Below, piece by piece: positions 8,655 through 16,647 of a stretch of 64,000 nt of DNA (position 1 is its first letter; each line of letters begins with the position of its first letter). Made by a program: the position numbers and the translations under genes. Below the pieces are notes generated by a model. That model searched no databases. It was given only the letters and a program-made list of their open reading frames with translations, and was not told the origin of the DNA. The stretch is from positions 248,001 to 312,000 of the forward strand of contig NZ_ATYB01000008.1 of the NCBI RefSeq assembly GCF_000427465.1. The letters are read 5' to 3'. The stretch is from Sinorhizobium arboris LMG 14919 (GTDB lineage Bacteria > Pseudomonadota > Alphaproteobacteria > Rhizobiales > Rhizobiaceae).

Positions 8655-9464
8655 ATGAGACACCGCCGCCCGACCGTTGCCGATCTCCTGTCGATGAAAG
8701 GAAAGCGGCAGCTCACCATGCTCCGGGTCGTGACGCTGGAAGAGGCCGAGGCCGCGGAGAAGGCGCGCATCGACCTCGTCTCCGTCCCGCCGGCGCTGCT
8801 CGGCCCCGAATTTCGCGAGGCGGCCCCTTCCGTCTTCGCCTTTCCCGGCCTCGAATATGGCGACCATGTCACCGCCGACGATTATATCCGCGCCGCCTTT
8901 CAGGCGCTGAAGGCGGGCGGCGACGCGGTCTACTGCGCCGCCAGCCTTTCGACCGTGCGGCGCATGCGCGAGGAGGGCATTCCCGTCTGCGGCCATGTCG
9001 GGCTGATCCCTTCCAAGGCCACCTGGACCGGCGGCTTTCGCGCCGTCGGCAAGACGGCCGCAGGCGCGCTCGAGATCTGGCGCCAGACCAAGGCGCTGGA
9101 AGAGGCGGGCGCCTTTGCCGCCGAGATCGAGGTGGTGCCCGGCGAAGTCGCCGCCGCGATCAGCGCGCGCAGCTCGATGCTGATGCTGTCGATGGGGGCG
9201 GGGACGGGCTGCGACGCGCAATATCTCTTCGCCGAGGACGTGCTCGGCGCCCACCGTGGCCATTATCCGCGGCACGCCAAGACCTATCGCAACTTTGCCG
9301 CCGAATATGACCGCCTGCAGCAGGAGCGCATCGCCGCCTTTTCCGAATTCGCTTTCGACGTCCGTTCCGGCGCCTATCCGGAAAAAGGCCATCTTGTCGG
9401 TATTGAGGAGAAGGAGTTGAGCGCTTTCCTGAGCGAACTCGAAGACGGGCAAAGTGCGGGATGA
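8655..9464 (+). CDS. PanB-superfamily protein with altered active site
   Basis: This 269-residue protein aligns by eye with ketopantoate hydroxymethyltransferase (PanB): it keeps PVCGHVGLIP and, near the C-terminus, GHYPRHAKTYRNF. The pieces that carry the metal and catalytic acids in true PanB look different. The VGDSLG block is VPPALLG here, the DLPF block is FPGLEYGD, and the KIEGG block is VYCAAS. The later Glu in EVVPGEVA may correspond to the PanB catalytic Glu. It follows mocF by about 43 bases and ends just before a terminator, so it probably belongs to the mocDEF transcript. An aldolase-like role on another keto acid is possible. Pantothenate synthesis is unlikely. Confidence 0.7.
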   Translation: MRHRRPTVADLLSMKGKRQLTMLRVVTLEEAEAAEKARIDLVSVPPALLGPEFREAAPSVFAFPGLEYGDHVTADDYIRAAFQALKAGGDAVYCAASLSTVRRMREEGIPVCGHVGLIPSKATWTGGFRAVGKTAAGALEIWRQTKALEEAGAFAAEIEVVPGEVAAAISARSSMLMLSMGAGTGCDAQYLFAEDVLGAHRGHYPRHAKTYRNFAAEYDRLQQERIAAFSEFAFDVRSGAYPEKGHLVGIEEKELSAFLSELEDGQSAG

Positions 9465-9550
9465 GGAAAGGCGCGCGCGGCTTTCCGCCCGCACCTCGCG
9501 CCAGGCTCGGCAAGCGCAAGACGAGCTCACCTCCCAGTGGGGCCGCCTGG

Positions 9551-9586
9551 CCGCCTTGATCGAATAGGATCGAGGCGGTCTTTTTT
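9551..9586 (+). terminator. Rho-independent terminator after the PanB-like gene
   Basis: The stem is CCGCCTTGATC (9551-9561) with GATCGAGGCGG (9568-9578), allowing one G-T pair, around a six-base loop, followed by TCTTTTTT. It is well placed to end the moc-type transcript. The gap 9465-9783 holds this terminator and RIME copy 2, with no gene that I can see. Confidence 0.8.
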
Positions 9587-9660
9587 GTCTGGTGAGGCAG
9601 AGCGCCAAAGATTTGCCAGCAAGAACGGTTTGTGGAATATGGCGGCAAGATGCGGGCGCC

Positions 9661-9769
9661 GCCCCTTACCCCAATCTCTGCCCGCAGGCGGGGCGAGGGG
9701 ACTGGAAGCATGCCGCGAGTCCCTTCTCCCCGCCCGCGGGGAGAAGGTGCCGGCAGGCGGATGAGGGGC
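9661..9769. repeat. RIME-like intergenic palindromic element, copy 2
   Basis: The right arm (9738-9769) is identical to the 32-base right arm of copy 1. The left arm has diverged (GCCCCTTACCCC at the outer end). An internal CTTCTCCCCGCCCGCGGGGAGAAG-type hairpin is intact. It sits just upstream of the left rkpT paralogue, so the promoter of that gene must lie in it, before it, or in the 14 bases after it. Confidence 0.8.
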
Positions 9770-9783
9770 AGCATCACTCATCC

Positions 9784-10584
9784 ATGGCAGTACACTTGAG
9801 GTCGGACGTGAATCTCATCCAGCAGCATCTGCGAGTGACGGCGGCGCTCATCGTGCGCGAAATGTCCACGCGCTTCGGCTCGAAGCCGGGGGGCTATCTC
9901 TGGGCGATCTTCGACCCGGTGGCCCATGTCGCACTGATGACGCTGATCTTCCAGGCGATCGCCAGGATGCCGGCGCTCGGCCTGAGCTTTCCGCTGTTCT
10001 TCGCCAGCGGCTATCTGCCCTTCGCCTTCTATCAGCGCATGTCCGGCTTCATGGCCGGCACGGTGAAGGCCAACAGGGCGCTTTTCTCCTACCCCATCGT
10101 CACCCCCTTCGATGCGATCGTCTCGCGCTTCATCCTGCAGCTGATGACCGATACGCTGGTGACGATCCTCATCCTGATGATGATCCTCGAACTCGGCGGC
10201 GTCAGCCAGCCGATGAACATCGCCGGCATGATCGAGGCCGCCGGCGCCGCCGCCCTGCTGGGTCTCGGCATCGGGACGATCAACATCGTGATGTTCGCCC
10301 GTTTCCCGCTTTACGAACAGATCTTCGGCATCGTCAACCGGCCGCTCTTCATGATATCAGGCGTCTTCTTCCTGCCGGAATCGCTGCCGAACCCCTTCCG
10401 CGATTTCCTCCTCCACAACCCTCTGGTGCATGTCATCATGTGGTTCCGAGAAAGTATCTACCCGGAGTACCGAGCCGATTTGCTGGACAAGGGCTATGTG
10501 ATCGAATTCGCGCTCGTCTGTTTTGTGGCAGGGCTGCTGCTGCTGACAACCTCGACGCGGGAGATACGGGAGGACAGACTTTGA
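9784..10584 (+). CDS. rkpT2: Capsular polysaccharide ABC-2 permease (RkpT/KpsM paralogue, left copy)
   Basis: This 266-residue inner-membrane permease has about six hydrophobic segments and the N-terminal signature of capsule and O-antigen ABC-2 permeases (VREMSTRFGSKPGG). It is a clear paralogue of the permease at 28215-28985: both share MSTRFGSKPGG/MATRFGSKPGG, the VxxPFDxIVSRFILQ region and LYEQIFGIVNRPLFMISGVF. No ATPase gene stands beside it, so it would need to borrow RkpS (27559-28218) or be non-functional. It overlaps the next gene by four bases. The symbol follows S. meliloti naming as I remember it. Confidence 0.85.
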   Translation: MAVHLRSDVNLIQQHLRVTAALIVREMSTRFGSKPGGYLWAIFDPVAHVALMTLIFQAIARMPALGLSFPLFFASGYLPFAFYQRMSGFMAGTVKANRALFSYPIVTPFDAIVSRFILQLMTDTLVTILILMMILELGGVSQPMNIAGMIEAAGAAALLGLGIGTINIVMFARFPLYEQIFGIVNRPLFMISGVFFLPESLPNPFRDFLLHNPLVHVIMWFRESIYPEYRADLLDKGYVIEFALVCFVAGLLLLTTSTREIREDRL

Positions 10585-11624
10585 GCGGCTCGCGCCGGCC
10601 GGCAATCTTCTTCGGCTTCAAGCCTTGGAAAGACTACGTTCCCCGCTGGTTTCCCGACCGGGACTGCAGGGTGGTGAGCCGCAAGCCACGCGACATGCTT
10701 CTCCAGGGTTGGCCGCTTCGACTGCTTCTCTGCCGCAGCCCTGAAGTCTATGTCTGGGGCTCCAAATATCCGCCGTTCCTGAAATCGTTCTGCCGCCGCT
10801 TCGGCATTCCCTTCTATCACGTCGAGGACGGATTCGTCCGTTCCGTCTCGCTCGGGGCCCAGAGATCGCCACCGGCCTCGCTTATCATCGACTCCCGGAC
10901 GCTGCATTACGATGCGCGCAGTCCCTCGGACCTGGAACTGACGCTGCAGACTTATGACTTCGCCGCCGACAAGGCGCTGATGGAGCGCGCGGACAGGTGC
11001 ATCCGCATGCTGCTCGATCTGCGCGTCAGCAAGTACAACCTAGGCAAGCGCGTGAGCCTCGACATCCTGTTTGGACCTAAAACGAGGCGTCGCGTGCTGG
11101 TGATCGGACAGGTGGAAACCGACGCCTCGATCGCTTTCGGCTGTGACCGGCCGGTGACCAACAACGATGTCGTGCGCCTCGCCGCGGTGGAAAATCCGGA
11201 TGCGCAGATCATCTACAAGCCGCATCCGGAAGTTCTGCACGGTACCCGCACGGGTGTGTCGAATCCGGCCGAGGTGGCGGACATTTGCGAGATATTGAAA
11301 GAGGATATCGCGCCCGCCGACGCTTTGGAGGGGATCGACCACGTCTACACGATAACCTCGCTGATGGGCTTCGAGGCACTGCTCCGCGGCATTCTGGTGA
11401 CGTGTTATGGGATGCCGTTTTATGCCGGTTGGGGTGTGACGGATGACCGCCAGAAGTGCGCGCGGCGGGTGAGGAGGCTCACGGTGCCCGCCGTTTTTTC
11501 GGCGGCGTATCTGTTGCGCTCGCGCTACTTCGATCCGGCGACTGGTGGTTCCACGAGCTTGGAATCGGTAATCTCGGAGCTAAGCCAAGACGTGTGCTGT
11601 CGCACGCCTGCAACAGGGACGTAG
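10581..11624 (+). CDS. rkpZ2: Half-size KpsC-like capsule glycosyltransferase (RkpZ paralogue, left copy)
   Basis: The protein matches the Capsule_synth (KpsC/LipB) family: HVEDGFVRSVS near residue 75, MTNNDxVRLA-like VTNNDVVRLA, IIYKPHPEV, and a conserved VYTITSLMGFEALLRG. KpsC proteins are Kdo transferases that build the poly-Kdo linker of capsules. This one, at 347 residues, has only one glycosyltransferase module where E. coli KpsC has two. It is a paralogue of 28991-30292. I chose TTG at 10581, which overlaps the rkpT2 stop as TTGA and suggests translational coupling; an earlier start inside rkpT2 cannot be excluded. Confidence 0.78.
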   Translation: MSGSRRPAIFFGFKPWKDYVPRWFPDRDCRVVSRKPRDMLLQGWPLRLLLCRSPEVYVWGSKYPPFLKSFCRRFGIPFYHVEDGFVRSVSLGAQRSPPASLIIDSRTLHYDARSPSDLELTLQTYDFAADKALMERADRCIRMLLDLRVSKYNLGKRVSLDILFGPKTRRRVLVIGQVETDASIAFGCDRPVTNNDVVRLAAVENPDAQIIYKPHPEVLHGTRTGVSNPAEVADICEILKEDIAPADALEGIDHVYTITSLMGFEALLRGILVTCYGMPFYAGWGVTDDRQKCARRVRRLTVPAVFSAAYLLRSRYFDPATGGSTSLESVISELSQDVCCRTPATGT

Positions 11625-11826
11625 AACCCTTGGTGACTGGCGGCCAATTGCGACGCTTGCTCCCAATTTCGCCTACTTGGTCGATTGCCTTTGCGGAAAG
11701 GAATGTCTAAGGACAGCCGGAGCATTTTGACACCTGAGATTGTGCGGGTGTCTGGAACTGGGGTGCGATGAAGCGCTCCTCCGATTGATGTCGACGGGTG
11801 TGACGTCGATAAAGAGGGAAGCATTT

Positions 11827-12765
11827 ATGACTGAAACCAAGGAAATCAAGGTTATCGCCGAAATCGGCTGCAACCACATGGGCAGCATGGATACTGCCAA
11901 GGAATTGATCCGGGTGGCGGCCAAGGTTTGCGGAGCGCATGTTGCGAAGTTCCAAAAGCGGCACAACCGCGAGCTGCTGACGCCGGAAGAATATGACCGC
12001 CCGCATCCGGTGCCTGCAAATTCCTACGGCAAGACCTATGGCGAACACCGCGAGTTTCTGGAGTTTTCGGTCGGCCAGCATAAGGAACTGCAGGAGGAGT
12101 GCCGGGCGATGGGGATCGATTATTCGACCTCCGTGTGGGACCTGACTTCTGCCCAGGAAATCGCAGCGCTGAAGCCGAACCTTATCAAACTGCCTTCGGC
12201 CACGAACCAGCACTATATCCTCCAGGATTTCCTCTGCAAAAATTATGACGGTGAAATCCATGTTTCGACCGGCATGACCACGCATGACGAGACGGACCGT
12301 CTCGTGAAATTCTATGAAGAGCGCGGTCGTGCAAAGGACCTCGTGCTTTATGCCTGCACTTCGGGATATCCGGTTGCTTTCCCAGACATTTGCGTGCTCG
12401 AGATCAATCGTTTGCAGGAGCGGTATGGCGATAAGGTCAAGTCCATCGGCTTCTCCGGCCACCACCTCGGCATCGCTGCCGATGTCGCGGCAATGACGGC
12501 CGGCATCATCGGCCGCAACATCTACGGCAAGGGCGAGTTCGAATATGTCGAGCGTCACTTCACGCTCGACCGTACCTGGAAGGGAACCGACCACGCGGCG
12601 AGCCTGGAGCCCGATGGCCTGCGCCGCCTGTGCCGGGACCTCAAGAACGTCCGCCAGGCTGTCGCCTACAAAGACAAGGAAATGCTGGACGTCGAACTCG
12701 TCCAACGCGACAAGCTGAAGTGGCGCGAAGAAAAGCACGGTGCTCAGATCAGGCAAGTTTCCTAA
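11827..12765 (+). CDS. NeuB-type nonulosonic acid synthase lacking the SAF domain
   Basis: This 312-residue protein is a sialic acid/nonulosonate synthase TIM barrel: IAEIGCNHMGSMDTAKEL at the N-terminus, AKFQKR, KLPSATNQH, STGMTTHDE, and GFSGHHLG near residue 215. These enzymes condense phosphoenolpyruvate with a six-carbon amino sugar or sugar. Most NeuB proteins run to about 340-350 residues and end in an antifreeze-like SAF domain that contacts the partner's active site. Here the sequence stops after a charged helix, with no SAF-like piece. The start at 11827 fits an AAGAGGGAAG site. The stop is followed directly by the next start codon, so the two genes form one unit. Confidence 0.85.
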   Translation: MTETKEIKVIAEIGCNHMGSMDTAKELIRVAAKVCGAHVAKFQKRHNRELLTPEEYDRPHPVPANSYGKTYGEHREFLEFSVGQHKELQEECRAMGIDYSTSVWDLTSAQEIAALKPNLIKLPSATNQHYILQDFLCKNYDGEIHVSTGMTTHDETDRLVKFYEERGRAKDLVLYACTSGYPVAFPDICVLEINRLQERYGDKVKSIGFSGHHLGIAADVAAMTAGIIGRNIYGKGEFEYVERHFTLDRTWKGTDHAASLEPDGLRRLCRDLKNVRQAVAYKDKEMLDVELVQRDKLKWREEKHGAQIRQVS

Positions 12766-13935
12766 ATGAAGGTTATCGCCGTCATTCCTGCTCGGGGAGG
12801 TTCCGTTGGTCTCCCCGGCAAGAACATCAAGCCTTTGAACGGCGTGCCTCTAGTGGGGCGCGCTGTACTTGCAGCCGTCAACTCGGCATTCGTATCGGAT
12901 GTCTACGTATCGTCGGATTCCTCGGAGATTCTCGGAGTCGCCGCGTCTTTTGGCGCCACAGGCATCAGCCGTCCCGCCGAAATCTCCGGCCCGACCGCCA
13001 GCTCGGAGTCGGCGCTGATTCACACACTTCATGAGGTTGAGAGAATAAAGGGCAAGATGCCCGACGTTCTCGTCTTCCTCCAGTGCACGTCGCCCTTCAC
13101 CACATCGGAGCAGATCGACGCCGTGGTGTCGAAGCTCCTTGAGGAAGAGGCAGCAAGCGCTTTCAGTGCGATCGAGGACCACGGCTTCATTTGGCAGATT
13201 GCGGATGACGGTACGGCGGCCGGCATTACCCATGATCATACGAAACCTCGCCAGCGCCGGCAGGATATGACGCCGCGCTACCGGGAGACCGGCGCAATCT
13301 ATGCGATGCGTGTTCCGGAGTTCCTGGCGCAAGGGAATCGTTTCTGCGGCAAGACGGTGCTTGTGCCCGTAGAGATGCCGCCGATCGAGGTCGACACCGC
13401 AGAAGACTGGACGGTTGCCGAGGCCTATGCCCGCCTGCGGGACCCGCACCGCTTGCCCCAGCTTAAAAGGATCAAGGCGCTTATCACGGATTTTGATGGC
13501 GTGCATACGGACGATCGCGTGATCGTCAACCAGGACGGCAGCGAGGCCGTACGTTGCAGCCGCAGCGACGGCATGGGCATTGAAATGCTAAGGCATCGCG
13601 GCCTCAAAATGCTTATCCTTTCCCGCGAGCAAAACCCGGTGGTCAAGATGCGTGCAGCAAAGCTCCAGATGGACGTGCTGCACCATATTCGCGACAAGCT
13701 TCCGGCGCTTGACGCTTGGCGTACGGAGCAGCGGCTGGAATGGGCGGAGATTGCTTATGTCGGGAACGACATCAATGATCTCGACTGCATGAAGGTGTGT
13801 GGTATGAGCTTCGCCCCTTCGGATGCCCATCCGGAAGCGAAGGCGATCTCCACGATGGTGCTGCAGAGGTCCGGCGGCAACGGCGCTCTGCGGGAACTGA
13901 GCGAGTATCTGGTCTCGAACGATCTGATTGGCTGA
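12766..13935 (+). CDS. CMP-nonulosonate cytidylyltransferase fused to a HAD (KdsC-like) domain
   Basis: Residues 1-225 are a CMP-sialic acid synthetase domain, with the N-terminal IPARGGSVGLPGKNIKPLNG loop and the later RYRETGAIYA and EMPPIEVDTAEDW motifs. Residues 232-389 are a HAD domain of the KdsC type with TDFDGVHTDD (Asp242 and Asp244) and the closing YVGNDINDLDCM. The first domain activates a nonulosonic acid with CTP. The second could remove a phosphate from a 9-phosphate intermediate, or may be only structural as in animal CMAS. It starts on the base after the synthase stop codon. Its substrate, Neu5Ac or another nonulosonic acid, is not fixed by the sequence. Confidence 0.88.
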   Translation: MKVIAVIPARGGSVGLPGKNIKPLNGVPLVGRAVLAAVNSAFVSDVYVSSDSSEILGVAASFGATGISRPAEISGPTASSESALIHTLHEVERIKGKMPDVLVFLQCTSPFTTSEQIDAVVSKLLEEEAASAFSAIEDHGFIWQIADDGTAAGITHDHTKPRQRRQDMTPRYRETGAIYAMRVPEFLAQGNRFCGKTVLVPVEMPPIEVDTAEDWTVAEAYARLRDPHRLPQLKRIKALITDFDGVHTDDRVIVNQDGSEAVRCSRSDGMGIEMLRHRGLKMLILSREQNPVVKMRAAKLQMDVLHHIRDKLPALDAWRTEQRLEWAEIAYVGNDINDLDCMKVCGMSFAPSDAHPEAKAISTMVLQRSGGNGALRELSEYLVSNDLIG

Positions 13936-13939
13936 ACCA

Positions 13940-15181
13940 ATGCGCGTGTTGGCGCTCGCCTCCTACGATTCCTTTCTCAACATCGCGCGCCTGATCGCGC
14001 CGCATTTCGAGCGCGAGGGCTGCGAGGTGGAATTCGCGCTTGTCCAGGCGCGGCGTCATAAGCAAATCAGTGACAGCCAGGTGCAGCGTAGTGGCCTTGG
14101 GGCAAAGGTTTGCTGGATCGATATCGAGTCATTTTGCGGCTCCGGCGAGATTGCCGCCTATGACATCGTGCTTTCCTGTTTGGAAGGCCTTTCCACGCGC
14201 CGTCTGATGCACCATCTGATCCCGCTCGGCAGCAAGCGGCCCTTGGTGATTTCCGCCTATCCGGGGCTGGTACTGCGCTATGCCTATGACGGTTTTTCGA
14301 TGCGCACCGCAAGTGACCTGCTCTGGCTGAACTGCGAAGCCGATGTGGAGGCCTACCAGACAATGTGCAGTGCCTTCGACGTTGACGGCAGCAATGCGCG
14401 CGTCTTTGGCGTTGGTGCGCTTCTGGAACCAGTGAGCAGACAGCTGACAACGGAAACCGGTCCCGTCGTCTTCTTTGAGCAGGCGGTAATCCCGCGCAAC
14501 GAAGCCGAGCGCGAGTTTCTGGCCGAACAGCTTATTTTCTTGGCGAAGCGCTTCCCGCGAACCGATTTCGTAATTAAGCCGCGCACGACGGGCAACGACG
14601 CGACATTGCACCGCTCGGGATATCCGGTCGAATCACTGCTCAAGGCTGCCGCCAAGCGTCAAGGCGGCTGGCCGGGCAACTTGTCACTGACTTCAGAAAA
14701 AGCCTCGACGCTCCTCTCGGGAGCTTCCCACTGCCTTACCGTTTGCTCGACTGTTGCCGCCGAGGCCATCCATGCAGACATTCCGACAGCGATCATCGGC
14801 GACTTCGGGGCGTATGATGACTACGGACTTCAATATTTCTACGGTTCTGGGTTGATCAGGACGTTTGCCGAGCTTGAATTTCCGTTTCAGGAGAAGCCAA
14901 ACGCCAAGTGGCGCTCGCGGTATGTGGGTGACCCCAATCGGACAATCGACGAGCTAATTGCCGAGGCTGTGGGTCTCGCGCGACTTGAACGCCTGCCGTT
15001 GGTTCAAAGGCCGTTGCGTGCTGAAATGTCGCCGGAACTACGGGAGTATCTCGTGCGGCGAAACGGCCCATCTAACGTTCTCAGTCGAGCAGCGGCGGGC
15101 CGGCAGGCGAAAGGAGCACAGATGGTGCTCCACAGACTGGCACGAAAACTCGCCAAGTCAGCGCTTTTTGGGAGAGAATAG
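13940..15181 (+). CDS. Putative glycosyltransferase, DUF6716-like
   Basis: This 413-residue protein has the look of a GT-B enzyme. There is an N-terminal Rossmann-like start (RVLALASYDSFLNIARLIAPHF), then SAYPGLVLRYAYDGFSMRT, VIKPRTTGND, and a late TVCSTVAAEAIHADIPTAIIGDFG that resembles the donor-binding half of sialyl- and capsule transferases. I associate this pattern with DUF6716 putative glycosyltransferases that occur next to NeuB genes. It starts four bases after the cytidylyltransferase stop, in the same operon. The Lys/Arg-rich tail may touch the membrane. Donor and acceptor are unknown. Confidence 0.65.
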   Translation: MRVLALASYDSFLNIARLIAPHFEREGCEVEFALVQARRHKQISDSQVQRSGLGAKVCWIDIESFCGSGEIAAYDIVLSCLEGLSTRRLMHHLIPLGSKRPLVISAYPGLVLRYAYDGFSMRTASDLLWLNCEADVEAYQTMCSAFDVDGSNARVFGVGALLEPVSRQLTTETGPVVFFEQAVIPRNEAEREFLAEQLIFLAKRFPRTDFVIKPRTTGNDATLHRSGYPVESLLKAAAKRQGGWPGNLSLTSEKASTLLSGASHCLTVCSTVAAEAIHADIPTAIIGDFGAYDDYGLQYFYGSGLIRTFAELEFPFQEKPNAKWRSRYVGDPNRTIDELIAEAVGLARLERLPLVQRPLRAEMSPELREYLVRRNGPSNVLSRAAAGRQAKGAQMVLHRLARKLAKSALFGRE

Positions 15182-15335
15182 GATCTGTGCAATAGATTCG
15201 ATGCACGGCGATTGGCGTCCGAGGGCACGATGTGACAGGGACGACTGCGCGCCTTGGAGGCCATCCAGTTCCGAAAGAAGATCCTTCAAATGCCACATCG
15301 GGTGACAAATCAACAGCCTCTGAACTCGCTTTTGA

Positions 15336-16535
<1,200 letters not shown>

Positions 16536-16647
16536 TTTCCTCGCACTTGCAGAAAGTCAAAGCTGCAAATAGGTGTGCCGCTCACCGATGACCGCGTAGC
16601 GGACATGCAACTGCAGGTCGATTTTGCTCGTCTTAGGGAACTGAAGT

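Noticed and set aside
5707-9464. A complete rhizopine catabolism locus
   Set aside because: Only the D, E and F type genes are visible. Without mocA, mocB, mocC or mocR relatives the name would overstate the case.
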